Shown: in pieces, positions 8,839-18,364 of the stretch | How the letters are laid out: every line of letters begins with the position of its first letter | Numbering within the stretch: position 1 is the stretch's first letter | Origin: Limivicinus sp963617275 | GTDB taxonomy: Bacteria > Bacillota > Clostridia > Oscillospirales > Oscillospiraceae | Length of the DNA stretch: 64,000 nt | Assembly: GCA_963617275.1 (NCBI GenBank) | Contig: CAVENX010000033.1 | Location: 1 to 64,000 of the forward strand | Direction: 5' to 3' | Made by a program: the position numbers and the translations under genes | Notes under the pieces: generated by a model | Told to the model about the DNA's origin: nothing | Seen by the model: only the letters and a program-made list of their open reading frames with translations | The model's database searches: none

Positions 8839-9984
8839 ATGAGAATTGCGCACATAGGGCTTGCCTCGTTTTATACCGACGGCATGACATATCAGGACAA
8901 TATGCTTGCCGAGCAGAACGTAAGAGACGGCCATGACGTTCTCTATGTTTCCAACGCGGCGAAATACGAAAACGGAAAGATCGTGCAGACGGGATATGAG
9001 GACACTGTCTTGCCGTGCGGCGTGCGCCTTGTTCGTATGCCCTACGTGAAATGCCTGACGGCTTCCCTGTCCGCCAAGATAAGAAAAGTCAGCGGCCTTT
9101 ATGAGCTTTTATGCGATTTTGCACCTGATGTCATTCTCTGCCACGGGCTTTGCTTTTACTCCTCGCTCGACGCCGTTCATTACAGGCGGGAGCACCCCGA
9201 AGTAAAGCTGTATGCCGATACGCACGCCGATTACGGCAACAGCGGCAAAAATTGGCTGTCTCTGCACATACTTCACAGGCTCTTTTACCGGTACCTTGCA
9301 CAGAGGGCGCTTCCCTATGTCGAAAAGCTTTTTTATACCTCCTATGAGCGGAAAGACTTTTTCATTGAAAACTACGGCTATCCGGAAGAGATCACGGAGT
9401 TTTACCCGCTCGGCGGCATGATACCGTCCGACGCAGAATACGCGGAAATACGCTCGCGCAGGCGCGGTGAGCTGGGGCTTGATGAAAGCGGACTGCTGTT
9501 CATCCATTCCGGCAAAATGGACGCCGGGAAAAAGACCGCAGAGCTTCTTGACGCGTTTTATTCCGTGCCGGAGCTTGACGCCGCGCTCATTATTGCCGGT
9601 TCAGTTCCCGATGGCATGAAGGATGCGCTTCTGCCGCGCTTTGAGCGCGACGCTCGTGTGAAATACCTCGGCTGGCTCACGGCGGACAGGCTTATTGAAT
9701 ATCTCTGCGCAAGCGATATGTATTTGCAGCCGGGCACGGTATCGGCAACCATGGAAAATTCAATGTGCTGCCGCTGCGCGCAGATGCTTTATCCGACCGA
9801 CGCGTATATAAGGGCATTCCCGAAAGATATGGCGTTCTGGGTAAAGGACGCGGACGACATCCTCGCCGCTTTCAGGGCGGTTTCGGAAAATGCCGGAATT
9901 ATCGGCGGCATGAGGGCAAGTGCATATGCCTGCGCCAAAGAAATACTGGATTATAAAAAGCTTGCTGCAAGGCTTTACAGATGA
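8839..9984 (+). CDS. Glycosyltransferase (GT4-like)
   Basis: 381 residues starting MRIAHIGLASFYTDGMTYQDN, with an AAGGAG ribosome site. The N-terminal acceptor domain contains DVILCHGLCFYSSLDAVHY; the C-terminal half contains FIHSGKMDAGKKTAELLDAF and the donor-site region CASDMYLQPGTVSATMENSM, where the usual EAMA-type motif is altered. The fold assignment is firm but the sugar specificity is not readable. The stop overlaps the region just before wecB. Confidence 0.8.
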   Translation: MRIAHIGLASFYTDGMTYQDNMLAEQNVRDGHDVLYVSNAAKYENGKIVQTGYEDTVLPCGVRLVRMPYVKCLTASLSAKIRKVSGLYELLCDFAPDVILCHGLCFYSSLDAVHYRREHPEVKLYADTHADYGNSGKNWLSLHILHRLFYRYLAQRALPYVEKLFYTSYERKDFFIENYGYPEEITEFYPLGGMIPSDAEYAEIRSRRRGELGLDESGLLFIHSGKMDAGKKTAELLDAFYSVPELDAALIIAGSVPDGMKDALLPRFERDARVKYLGWLTADRLIEYLCASDMYLQPGTVSATMENSMCCRCAQMLYPTDAYIRAFPKDMAFWVKDADDILAAFRAVSENAGIIGGMRASAYACAKEILDYKKLAARLYR

Positions 9985-10004
9985 TTCGGAGGAGCGCGAA
10001 GGAC

Positions 10005-11165
10005 ATGAAAAAAATAATGCTTGTGTTCGGCACAAGACCCGAAGCAATAAAAATGTGCCCGCTGGTCAACGAGCTTAAAAGGCGCGAAAGTCTCGAGGTA
10101 AAGGTCTGCGTAACCGGGCAGCACCGGCAGATGCTCGATCAGGTGCTGAAGACCTTTGGCGTCGTGCCGGATTACGATCTGTCCGTGATGAAAGACAGGC
10201 AGACGCTTTTTGACATCACGGTGAACATTCTCGACGCCATAAAAACCGTGTTTGAGCATGAAAATCCCAACGTCGTGCTTGTCCACGGCGATACCTCCAC
10301 GACCTTTGTCACGGCTCTTGCATGCTTCTATATGCAGATACCCGTGGGGCACGTTGAGGCAGGGCTTCGCACATATAATATCTACTCCCCGTATCCGGAG
10401 GAATTCAACCGTCAGGCAGTCGGGATAATCGCCCGCTATAACTTTGCTCCCACTGCCGCTGCAAGCGAAAACCTCCTGCGCGAGGGCAAGAAAGCCGACA
10501 CGATCTACGTCACCGGCAACACCGTTATAGACGCGATGCGTCATACGGTTTCGCCAGATTACCGGCATACCGAGCTTGACTGGGTCGGGCAGGACAGGTT
10601 TATTTTTATCACCGCCCACCGCAGGGAAAATCTCGGTGAGCCGATGCACCGTATGTTCAGGGCGATACGGCGCGTACTCAATGAGCATCCGGACGTCAAG
10701 GCAATATATCCCATCCACATGAATCCGGCCGTGCGCAAGGCCGCCGATGAGGAGCTGGGCGATTGTGCGCAGATACATATCATTGAACCGCTTGACGTGG
10801 TTGACTGCCACAATTTTGAAGCGCGCTGCTATCTCTGTCTTACCGCCAGCGGCGGTATACAGGAGGAATGTCCGAGCTTCGGAAGACCGGTTCTTGTTAT
10901 GCGCGACACCACGGAACGCCCCGAGGGCGTCAGAGCCGGAACGCTGAAGCTTGTCGGAACGGATGAGGAAAATATATACAGGCAGTTTACTCTGCTTCTT
11001 GACAGCAGAGAAGAATATGATAAAATGGCGCACGCCGCCAATCCCTACGGCGACGGCCGCGCCTGCGAAAGAATAGCCGATATTCTGGAGGGCAGGGATT
11101 ATACGCCGTTTGCCCCGAATCAAGCAGGTGAAAGTTATGTTTTCAGTAGTTATCCCGGCTTATAA
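10005..11165 (+). CDS. wecB: UDP-N-acetylglucosamine 2-epimerase (non-hydrolysing)
   Basis: 386 residues from the ATG at 10005, which is spaced 9 nt from GGAGGAG; a start at 9981 would overlap the previous gene and has no ribosome site. Motifs: VFGTRPEAIKMCPL, GDTSTTF, HVEAGLRTYN, ITAHRRENLG and SGGIQEECPSFG with the conserved RDTTERPEG. It interconverts UDP-GlcNAc and UDP-ManNAc, so the polysaccharide probably contains ManNAc or a derivative in addition to FucNAc. The last 29 bp overlap the next gene. Confidence 0.93.
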   Translation: MKKIMLVFGTRPEAIKMCPLVNELKRRESLEVKVCVTGQHRQMLDQVLKTFGVVPDYDLSVMKDRQTLFDITVNILDAIKTVFEHENPNVVLVHGDTSTTFVTALACFYMQIPVGHVEAGLRTYNIYSPYPEEFNRQAVGIIARYNFAPTAAASENLLREGKKADTIYVTGNTVIDAMRHTVSPDYRHTELDWVGQDRFIFITAHRRENLGEPMHRMFRAIRRVLNEHPDVKAIYPIHMNPAVRKAADEELGDCAQIHIIEPLDVVDCHNFEARCYLCLTASGGIQEECPSFGRPVLVMRDTTERPEGVRAGTLKLVGTDEENIYRQFTLLLDSREEYDKMAHAANPYGDGRACERIADILEGRDYTPFAPNQAGESYVFSSYPGL

Positions 11166-12078
11166 TGCCGAGCAATGCATTGAAAGATGCGTCAACAGCG
11201 TTCTGAATCAGACATTCGGCGGTTTTGAGATAATAGTTGTCAACGACGGGTCAACCGACGGCACTCTGGAGCGGTTGTCAAAATTTTCCGACAAGAGGCT
11301 CAAAGTCATATCGCAGGAAAACGCCGGTGTGTCGGCAGCGAGAAACACGGGCATTGAAAACGCAAAGAATCCGTACATTTGCTTCCTTGATTCTGACGAC
11401 GAGTGGCTGGAAAATCATTTGGCGGCAATGCATGACGCGATCACGAAATTCCCGGACAAGCTGTTTTTCGTAAGCTTCTGCTATACCGAGCTTCTTGACG
11501 GTACGGTCAAAAAGCAGTTTGATTACGATTGCGGCAGTGAGCCGTTTTTTGTGGACGACTTCATGCAGTTTGAGTTTGCGCACAATATGCGCAAATGCTT
11601 CTGCACCTGCACCGTCTGTGCACACAGAAGCGCGTTTGAAAAATACGGCCTGTTCGAAGTTGGCGTCAGCATATCCGAGGATGTTGATATGTGGAACAGG
11701 ATAATGCTCTTCGAAGGCAAGGTAGTCATCCCAAAGGAGACATTTCTGCGCCACAGGGATCACAGCACTCTGACACGCGCTCTTCCCGTCGGCGCGCCTT
11801 TTATCTTCAACAGCCGTATAGCGGGCTATCTTGCCGGCCCGAATCTCAGCGACCTAAAAAAAGAGGAGCTTAAACGGCTCTATAATATAATGGAGCTTTC
11901 TTCAATACGCTCGTACATTGTTCACGGAATGAAGCACGAAGGGGCAAAAAGGCTGAAAAACATCGACAGGAATTATGTCTCCGCAAAAAAATACATTGAA
12001 ACTCTCATTTCGTTTTTTATTCCATCGTTCATACTGAAAAAATATGTTTTGGGCAAAAACAAGAACTATTTCAAATGA
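11137..12078 (+). CDS. Glycosyltransferase family 2
   Basis: 313 residues from the ATG at 11137 (AGGTG ribosome site 6 nt away), inside the end of wecB. A GT-A fold: FSVVIPAYNAEQCIERCVNS at the start, NDGSTDGT, and the metal-binding DSDDEW near residue 90. The C-terminal ~100 residues contain several aromatic and basic stretches but no clear membrane span. Family 2 enzymes are inverting transferases; the sugar is unknown. Confidence 0.88.
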   Translation: MFSVVIPAYNAEQCIERCVNSVLNQTFGGFEIIVVNDGSTDGTLERLSKFSDKRLKVISQENAGVSAARNTGIENAKNPYICFLDSDDEWLENHLAAMHDAITKFPDKLFFVSFCYTELLDGTVKKQFDYDCGSEPFFVDDFMQFEFAHNMRKCFCTCTVCAHRSAFEKYGLFEVGVSISEDVDMWNRIMLFEGKVVIPKETFLRHRDHSTLTRALPVGAPFIFNSRIAGYLAGPNLSDLKKEELKRLYNIMELSSIRSYIVHGMKHEGAKRLKNIDRNYVSAKKYIETLISFFIPSFILKKYVLGKNKNYFK

Positions 12079-12096
12079 TTAAAGGAGACCGCCGTT

Positions 12097-12918
12097 TTGA
12101 ATAAAATTGCAGCAATATTGCTGAGAAACAGAATAGATTACAACGGAAAGCGCTTTGATTCGAATACGGTTCATCTTGAGTGGTGGCAGAGGAAAGAAAA
12201 CGTCGGGGACTATATCGCAAGCGTCGTGTACGATTGGATGACACGGGATATAGATCTTTCCCGCCCGAAGCGCAAGGGCATACACCTGACGACTGTCGGC
12301 TCGCTTCTCGGCGGCGGAAACTATGACGCAACCGTCTGGGGCAGTGGTATGCTTGACCTTTTTGACGTGCGTACCGTATACAAAAAAGCGTGGCTCAGAA
12401 AATTCGATGTACGTGCGGTGCGCGGACCGCTTACCCGTGAGGTGCTGATGAACGCGGGCTACGACTGTGCAGATGCCGCGCTCGGCGATCCCGCCGTCTT
12501 GATGCCGCTTATATATCAGAGCCCGTGCGCAGAGAAAAAATACGGCCGCTGCATTGTCAACCATTACATCAACGCGGAAAACCTTCATGCTTTTCCCGAT
12601 TCCGTCTGCATTTCTGCCGGAACAAACGACTATAAAAAATTTATCGACACACTGAAAGCTTCCGGGATTGTCATTTCCTCATCGCTGCACGGTGTTATTC
12701 TCGCCGAGGCATACGGCATACCGGCAATATATTGCTGCGAAAATCTTGAGAAAACTCTTTTTAAAGTATATGACTATTATTTTTCGACCGGCAGGTATAA
12801 TGTAATTGTCGCAAGATCCGTAGAGGAGGCAATGACAATGCAGCCGATGCCGCTGCCTGATCTCTCGGATATGCAGCAGGCGCTCATCAGTGCTTTCCCC
12901 CGCGATCTATGGGAATGA
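12097..12918 (+). CDS. Polysaccharide pyruvyltransferase family protein
   Basis: 273 residues from a TTG at 12097, preceded by AAAGGAGACC at the right distance. Conserved family segments are visible: ENVGDYIASVV near the start, VWGSGM, VRGPLTREVL, LGDPAVLMP and SSLHGVILAEAYGIPAI. The family adds ketal-linked pyruvate from phosphoenolpyruvate to sugars, or acts as a related transferase. In this operon it would put a negative charge on the polysaccharide. Confidence 0.85.
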   Translation: MNKIAAILLRNRIDYNGKRFDSNTVHLEWWQRKENVGDYIASVVYDWMTRDIDLSRPKRKGIHLTTVGSLLGGGNYDATVWGSGMLDLFDVRTVYKKAWLRKFDVRAVRGPLTREVLMNAGYDCADAALGDPAVLMPLIYQSPCAEKKYGRCIVNHYINAENLHAFPDSVCISAGTNDYKKFIDTLKASGIVISSSLHGVILAEAYGIPAIYCCENLEKTLFKVYDYYFSTGRYNVIVARSVEEAMTMQPMPLPDLSDMQQALISAFPRDLWE

Positions 12919-12928
12919 TATTTAAGCC

Positions 12929-14338
12929 ATGGAAGACGAAAAAAGAAGCAGACAGCTGCTGAAAGGAACCGGCATATACGCCGTCGGCTCGTTCGGGACA
13001 AAGATCCTTTCGTTTATCATAGTGCCGATATATACTTATTATATCAGCACTTCCGATATGGGCATCTACGATACGCTGATGTCAACGATCAGCTTGTTGG
13101 CGCCGATTATCACAATGCAGATCTCCGACGCGGCATATAAATTTCTTATTACCGATACTGACGGCAGTGAAAAATACATTTCGGCGGTTTTGCAGGTTTT
13201 GTTTACAAACTGCCTTGCCGCAGCGCTTATAATTTTTGCCGTTGACAGGCTCTGTCATATCCCCTATTGCGCTTATTTCTGCGCGGTGCTTGTGCTCTCA
13301 AGAGGGCTGGACACTTTGCAGAAGCTGCTCAGAGGAATAAAAAAACAATGGTTTTTCGCGTTGTCCGGTATTATGTACAGCGTCGTTTTCTTGTCCCTTA
13401 ACATAATTTTTCTGTGTCTGATGGACATGGGCGTACCCGGCCTGTTCAGGAGCGCGATAATAGCCAATATCTGCACGATCGGCGTTATAATTCTCTCGGA
13501 GAAAAGCTTCCGTGTCAATTTTTTCAGGAAACCTGACATAGCGCTTATAAAATCAATGTACGTGTACTCCGCTCCGCTCGTGCCGAACTATCTCAACTGG
13601 TGGGTAATAAACTCATCCGACAGATATATCGTGCTCGGCTTCCTTGGTTCCTCCGCTACCGGAATATTGGCAGTCGCGCATAAGTTTCCGACGATGCTGC
13701 AATCCATTATAAGCCTGTTCAACAGCTCATGGCAGGATATGGCAATTGCCGAAAACAAAGACGGTCAAGTCAGGGACGGATACTATTCCTTTGTTTTTGA
13801 AAAGTATTATCAGTTCGCCTTTTCGCTTCTCCTGTTCCTCATTCCCTTTACCAAGCTCTTTATCCTTCTCGTTATGAGCGAGAGCTATAAAACCTCATGC
13901 GACTATGTGCCGTTTTACTATCTGGGCACCGTGTTTCAGGGCTTCTCCTCTTTCGTCGGCGTTGGATTTCTTAAGAGCAGTGAGACCAAGAAAGCATTTA
14001 CCTCAAGCGTTTGGGGCGCGGTAATAAACGCGGCGGTCAATATCGCGCTTATAAGATACATCGGTATTCACGCCGCTGCCGTCTCGACCTTCGCGGCGTT
14101 TTTTATAATGTGGCTCATTCGCGTAAGGCAGACACGCAATGTGCTTGATATCCGCATCAAATACAAAAAGTTCTTTGCCTATCTTATCGCCGCAATACTG
14201 ATATGCGTGCTTTCCATTTTGTTTGCGGAGAAGTTGAATATTCTTCTCGCCGTGATCGGCTTTGTCTTGTTTGCCGTCATAAACAGGAAGGCGCTTACTT
14301 TGGTTTTTTCAGCCGTCAAAAAAAGACTTGCCCGTTGA
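12929..14338 (+). CDS. Wzx-type polysaccharide flippase
   Basis: 469 residues, almost wholly hydrophobic, with 12-14 predicted membrane spans in the polysaccharide_synt/MATE-like pattern. The N terminus (GTGIYAVGSFGTKILSFIIV) is typical of O-unit flippases. It would move the lipid-linked repeat unit across the membrane. It is the last gene of the cluster; no Wzy polymerase or chain-length regulator follows, since the next genes encode an amino-acid exporter. Confidence 0.88.
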   Translation: MEDEKRSRQLLKGTGIYAVGSFGTKILSFIIVPIYTYYISTSDMGIYDTLMSTISLLAPIITMQISDAAYKFLITDTDGSEKYISAVLQVLFTNCLAAALIIFAVDRLCHIPYCAYFCAVLVLSRGLDTLQKLLRGIKKQWFFALSGIMYSVVFLSLNIIFLCLMDMGVPGLFRSAIIANICTIGVIILSEKSFRVNFFRKPDIALIKSMYVYSAPLVPNYLNWWVINSSDRYIVLGFLGSSATGILAVAHKFPTMLQSIISLFNSSWQDMAIAENKDGQVRDGYYSFVFEKYYQFAFSLLLFLIPFTKLFILLVMSESYKTSCDYVPFYYLGTVFQGFSSFVGVGFLKSSETKKAFTSSVWGAVINAAVNIALIRYIGIHAAAVSTFAAFFIMWLIRVRQTRNVLDIRIKYKKFFAYLIAAILICVLSILFAEKLNILLAVIGFVLFAVINRKALTLVFSAVKKRLAR

Positions 14339-14381
14339 CGGTTCACCCCATCCGCGCCTTATAAATAAAGAAAGGAATACA

Positions 14382-15089
14382 ATGAGATCCCCTGTTCTGT
14401 CAAATAGTTTAAAATACTCGTTCAAGCGCAGTATTCCGATAATGGTCGGATTTTTCCCCGTCGGGGCCGCCTATGGGATACTCATGGCCAACGCCGGATA
14501 CAGCTTCATCTGGTCGGGCTTTGTAAGTCTTTTTGTGTATGCCGGGTCGCTGCAGATGCTGATGATAAGCTTCTTCCAATCGGATATGTCGATATTCACA
14601 ATAATTGTCACGTCGCTCCTGCTCAACAGCAGGCATATATTCTACGGGCTTTCGTTTATTGAGAAGTTCAACGGCTACGGCAAATGGAAATGGTTTCTGA
14701 TATACGGTATGCCGGATGAAAGCTACTCCCTGCTCTGCTCCTACAAGCCGATAGACGGTGTTGAGGAAAAATGGGTGCATATCTTCTCCACGGCGCTGAT
14801 CTGGATATATTGGATCACGTTTTCCATGCTGGGCGGAATCGTCGGCAGTCTCATTCCGTTTGACACGACCGGTATAGATTTTGCCCTCACCGCGCTTTTC
14901 ATCGTGATACTTATCGAACAGATGAAAGGTGCAGAGAGCGTACTGCCCGCAGTGATCGCCGCGGCGGCATCCGTGCTTATGATCATACTTTTCGGGTCGG
15001 ACAGCTTTCTTCTCCCCGCCCTTGTGCTGACCGTTACAATACTCGTTCTTCTCAGACCGAGGCTTGAGAAAAAGGAGGCCAAGACATGA
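14382..15089 (+). CDS. azlC: AzlC-family branched-chain amino acid exporter, large subunit
   Basis: 235 residues from the ATG at 14382 (AAAGAAAGGAA upstream); the longer frame to 14328 runs into the flippase gene. It has about seven membrane spans, with the family segments FFPVGAAYGILM and YAGSLQMLMISFF. AzlC and AzlD together export branched-chain amino acids and their analogues. The azlD gene overlaps by 4 bp. Confidence 0.92.
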   Translation: MRSPVLSNSLKYSFKRSIPIMVGFFPVGAAYGILMANAGYSFIWSGFVSLFVYAGSLQMLMISFFQSDMSIFTIIVTSLLLNSRHIFYGLSFIEKFNGYGKWKWFLIYGMPDESYSLLCSYKPIDGVEEKWVHIFSTALIWIYWITFSMLGGIVGSLIPFDTTGIDFALTALFIVILIEQMKGAESVLPAVIAAAASVLMIILFGSDSFLLPALVLTVTILVLLRPRLEKKEAKT

Positions 15090-15415
15090 ACATAGACGTC
15101 GGAAGAAGCATACTGATAATAGCCGTCTGTTCGCTGTGCACCTTTGCCGAACGCCTTCTGCCCTTTGCCGTATTCGGCAGACGCGCTGTTCCCGATGTCG
15201 TGCGGTATCTGGGAAAGATACTGCCCATGGCGGTCATCACCGCGCTCACGGTCTACTGCCTGCGCGGCATAAGCTTTGAATCGGCATCGGGCTGTGTTCC
15301 GGCGCTTGCGGCCGCCGCCGTGACCGCGGCGCTGCATTTCTGGCGCGGCAGTACGCTTATCAGCGTCGTCGGCGGCACGGCGGTATATATGCTGCTCGTT
15401 CAGTGCGTTTTCTGA
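15086..15415 (+). CDS. azlD: AzlD-family branched-chain amino acid transport protein, small subunit
   Basis: 109 residues, four predicted membrane helices, with the family segment CTFAERLLPFAVFG. It overlaps azlC by 4 bp and is its obligate partner in the known system. The stop abuts the convergent gene that ends at 15416. Confidence 0.9.
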   Translation: MNIDVGRSILIIAVCSLCTFAERLLPFAVFGRRAVPDVVRYLGKILPMAVITALTVYCLRGISFESASGCVPALAAAAVTAALHFWRGSTLISVVGGTAVYMLLVQCVF

Positions 15416-16444
15416 TCAGGCGAACAGGGAGTTGATATAGGCGTCGGTAAAGGCGGTAAGGGCGTCAAAATCCATCGCCCGCTTATATATCTCCTCAAGC
15501 TCATCATGCAGCTTTTTTGCCCTGGCAAAGCTCGAAAGGGCTGAATCCGTGAGCATTTTTTCGATTTCCCCGCACTTGAAAAGCGAATTTTCAAGCGGCT
15601 TCGGCACTTCTGTGCCGCCAAGCTCTATTCTCTTAGCCCCGTTGAGCGCATATCCCTCGCCGGCCGCCGCTATTCCGGCTTCCGGTATGATAACCGCTTC
15701 AAAATCGTCTGGGCACAGCGGTGAAAGGCAGTTGACAACGTCAAACCCGCGCCGCCGCGCCTCGTCCGAAATATGTCTGAGCGCATATCCGGAAAGCGCC
15801 TCCCGCCCGGCAAGGATATACAGGCGCTCCTGCTTTTCAAGCTCATCGGAAAGGCGCATTTCCCCCTCCCCGCAGAGACAGTGCAGAAAGCGGCACGCCG
15901 CCTTTCCGTCGGCACTCCCGCGCCTGCGCTTGGGAAAAACCGCCTCGGCGCGTTTTTCGACCGCACGCTTTTCACTCTCGGCAAGCGGTGCGCCGTACGT
16001 TCCCTTCACCGAGGAAAGTGCATTTAGAAAACCGTATGCCGACGCGTACTGCGCTTTGTACGCGGCATACAGCTCTCCCGCCGCGCATGCGGCCGTCTTT
16101 TCAAGCGGTGTGCGGCAAAACCGCGACAAATCAACATAATCCCCGTCAACGCCGAAGCGCGTCGGCTCCGTGCCGTGCGGCGCGGTGCCGTCCATCCAGC
16201 CGCGGCGCACATCGGGAATGTACACCCCGTCAAGGGACGCAGGATCGCCCGAGCAGAGTACATACTCCACATCATACCCGCGCATTTCCGCCGCCGTGCC
16301 TATCCTGCGCATGAATCCGGATTTTCCCGTGCCCGGGCCGCCTTTTATAATGCTGAGATAGTCGCCGCTTCTGCGGCAGAAGCCGTCATACAGGGAATAA
16401 AACCCCAAGGAGCTGTTGGCTCCCAGAAAAAATTTGCTGTTCAT
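15416..16444 (-). CDS. P-loop ATPase-like protein of the PRK06851 type
   Basis: 342 residues from the ATG at 16444, which has a GGGAGGTG ribosome site; the upstream extension to 16672 is antisense to the HAD gene. A Walker A motif (KGGPGTGKSG, residues ~34-43) lies near the N terminus. In this family a second P-loop usually follows in the C-terminal half; here the matching place reads ILAGREALSGYAL and lacks the GKS/T residues, so only the first site should bind nucleotide. The cellular role of the family is unknown. Confidence 0.72.
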   Translation of the reverse strand: MNSKFFLGANSSLGFYSLYDGFCRRSGDYLSIIKGGPGTGKSGFMRRIGTAAEMRGYDVEYVLCSGDPASLDGVYIPDVRRGWMDGTAPHGTEPTRFGVDGDYVDLSRFCRTPLEKTAACAAGELYAAYKAQYASAYGFLNALSSVKGTYGAPLAESEKRAVEKRAEAVFPKRRRGSADGKAACRFLHCLCGEGEMRLSDELEKQERLYILAGREALSGYALRHISDEARRRGFDVVNCLSPLCPDDFEAVIIPEAGIAAAGEGYALNGAKRIELGGTEVPKPLENSLFKCGEIEKMLTDSALSSFARAKKLHDELEEIYKRAMDFDALTAFTDAYINSLFA

Positions 16445-16514
16445 ATGAGACACCTCCCGTTCATTATATGATATGAGGGTGTCTCGCCGAAGATAAAAAA
16501 ATGTGAGGAAAAAA

Positions 16515-17168
16515 ATGTACAAAAACATACTCTTTGACTTTGACGGAACCGTTTTCGACACGGTAAAGGGAATAGAACGCTCCGTAAAATACGCGCTTGA
16601 CAAGAACGGCATAGTTCTGCCCGTCAATTCTTTCCGCAGCTTTGCGGGTCCTCCGTTCAAGGTGATCTTCAAGGAAAAATACGGTTTTGACGATGAGCTT
16701 ATTGTAAAGATAATCGAAGCGTTCAGGGAGGACTATCTTCCATACGGCATATATGAATCAAGTCCTTTCCCGGGTATCGCGGAGCTTCTTGACGAGCTGA
16801 GGCGGAACGGCTTTAAGCTTGCAATCGCCACGCTGAAACCGCGGACAATGGCGGTCGAACTGCTGGAGCGTTCGGGTCTGTACGGAAAGTTCGATGTTAT
16901 CAGTGGTCAGATCGCCGAGGGCATTGAAACTTTGACCAAGTCGGAGATCGTCCGCGGCGCAATGGATATGCTCGGCGCCACGCCGGAGGAGACCGTTCTC
17001 GTCGGCGACACGAAATACGATGTAGTCGGCGGACATGAGGCGGGCTTGAAGGTCATCGGCGTCCGCTATGGCTACGCCGAAAGCGGTGAGCTTGAAAACG
17101 CCGGTGCGGATATTATTGCCGAGACCCTCGACGATCTTAAAAAGCTGTTTCTCAGCCATGCGGAATAG
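16515..17168 (+). CDS. HAD-superfamily hydrolase, phosphoglycolate phosphatase-like
   Basis: 217 residues from the ATG at 16515 (TGAGGAA upstream). Motif I is FDFDGTVFDT (nucleophile and acid aspartates), motif II the threonine in LAIATLKPRT, motif III the lysine following, motif IV VLVGDTKYDVVGG. Together with a helical cap these place it in HAD subfamily IA. Likely substrates are small phosphate esters; the exact one cannot be inferred. It converges on nagA with a shared terminator. Confidence 0.88.
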   Translation: MYKNILFDFDGTVFDTVKGIERSVKYALDKNGIVLPVNSFRSFAGPPFKVIFKEKYGFDDELIVKIIEAFREDYLPYGIYESSPFPGIAELLDELRRNGFKLAIATLKPRTMAVELLERSGLYGKFDVISGQIAEGIETLTKSEIVRGAMDMLGATPEETVLVGDTKYDVVGGHEAGLKVIGVRYGYAESGELENAGADIIAETLDDLKKLFLSHAE

Positions 17169-17190
17169 CTTCCCGTCTCATATAGACAGC

Positions 17191-17220
17191 AAAAAGGCTT
17201 GGGTGACTCCAAGCCTTTTT
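17191..17220. terminator. Bidirectional intrinsic terminator
   Basis: A 12-bp stem (AAAAAGGCTTGG with CCAAGCCTTTTT) and a 6-nt loop, with A and T runs on both sides, between the convergent HAD gene and nagA. Confidence 0.9.
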
Positions 17221-17236
17221 TGACATTATCTGTCGA

Positions 17237-18361
17237 TCATTTTACACGTTCGCCGCCGATATAGACCGCTTGCAGCTCGTAGTTATCGCCGCACACAAGA
17301 AAGTCGGCAAATTTACCGTCGGATATTGAGCCGATCATACTCTCCGCGCCAATGGAACAGGCAGGATTGTAAGCCGCGGCTCTTATCGCGTCCTCCGGCG
17401 CAATGCCGAAGGATATCGCTTTTTTTAGGCAGCCGTAAAGATTTGTCGCGGATCCGGCAATGGTTCCGTCGGGAAGCCTTGCGATGCAGCCGGCAAGATG
17501 CACGCTCTGCCCGCCCAGCTCATAATCCCCGTCCGGCATACCGCAGCAGCGCAGAGAGTCGGATATCATCACTATCCGTTCCGCTCCGAAAAGTCGGAAC
17601 GCCATGCGCACAACGGACGGATGCACATGCATGCCGTCGCATATAAGCTCCGCCCGCACACGGCTGTCCTCTGCCGCCGCGGCTATGGGGCCGGGGCGGC
17701 GGTGATGTATGGACGGCATCGCGTTGAAAAGATGCGTCAGCTGCGCCGCACCGGCGTCTATCGCACGGCGCGCCGTGTCATAATCACAGTCGGTATGCGC
17801 AATTGAGACCGTGCACAGCTTTGAAGCTTTTTTGATAAATTCCTCCGCACCGTCAAGCTCCGGCGCAATATCGACTATGCGCACAAGCCCCTCGCAGCCG
17901 TTATACAGCTTTTCAAACGCCGCGAAATCGGGCTTGCAGAGATACTCCGCGTTCTGCGCGCCCTTTCTCTTTTCCGAAAAAAACGGGCCTTCCATATTGA
18001 CGCCCATTATCCGCGCCGCGCCGGGATGCGCTTCCCGCTTCACGTGCCGGCCGGTTTTAAACGCTTTGTCCAGCCGGTCATACGGAAGCGTCACACTTGT
18101 CGGCGCAAAGGACGTTATTCCGTTTTCCGCCTCGTACCGCGCCATCCTTATAAGTCCGTCCCGCTCTCCATCCGAGAAATCCGCGCCGGAATTGCCATGA
18201 GTATGCACATCGACAAGCCCCGGGATCACCCGCGCCCCGTGCAGATCAACTGCGTCGGCGCGCTCCTCGCCCACATGGACGAATCTGCCGTCCTCCACAC
18301 CGAAGCCGCCGCGGCGGAATGTAAAATCATCGGAATAAACCAACGCGTTTTTGAAAAACAT
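17237..18361 (-). CDS. nagA: N-acetylglucosamine-6-phosphate deacetylase
   Basis: 374 residues, normal for NagA. Amidohydrolase motifs are all present: metal-binding VDVHTHGNSG, EGPFFSEKRKGAQN, SIAHTDC, LTHLFNAM and the catalytic aspartate in MISDSL. It removes acetate from GlcNAc-6-phosphate to give glucosamine-6-phosphate in amino-sugar catabolism and wall recycling. No nagB or transporter is adjacent. It starts 3 nt after the stop of the alpha/beta hydrolase, so the two form one unit. Confidence 0.95.
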   Translation of the reverse strand: MFFKNALVYSDDFTFRRGGFGVEDGRFVHVGEERADAVDLHGARVIPGLVDVHTHGNSGADFSDGERDGLIRMARYEAENGITSFAPTSVTLPYDRLDKAFKTGRHVKREAHPGAARIMGVNMEGPFFSEKRKGAQNAEYLCKPDFAAFEKLYNGCEGLVRIVDIAPELDGAEEFIKKASKLCTVSIAHTDCDYDTARRAIDAGAAQLTHLFNAMPSIHHRRPGPIAAAAEDSRVRAELICDGMHVHPSVVRMAFRLFGAERIVMISDSLRCCGMPDGDYELGGQSVHLAGCIARLPDGTIAGSATNLYGCLKKAISFGIAPEDAIRAAAYNPACSIGAESMIGSISDGKFADFLVCGDNYELQAVYIGGERVK

Positions 18362-18364
18362 CCC

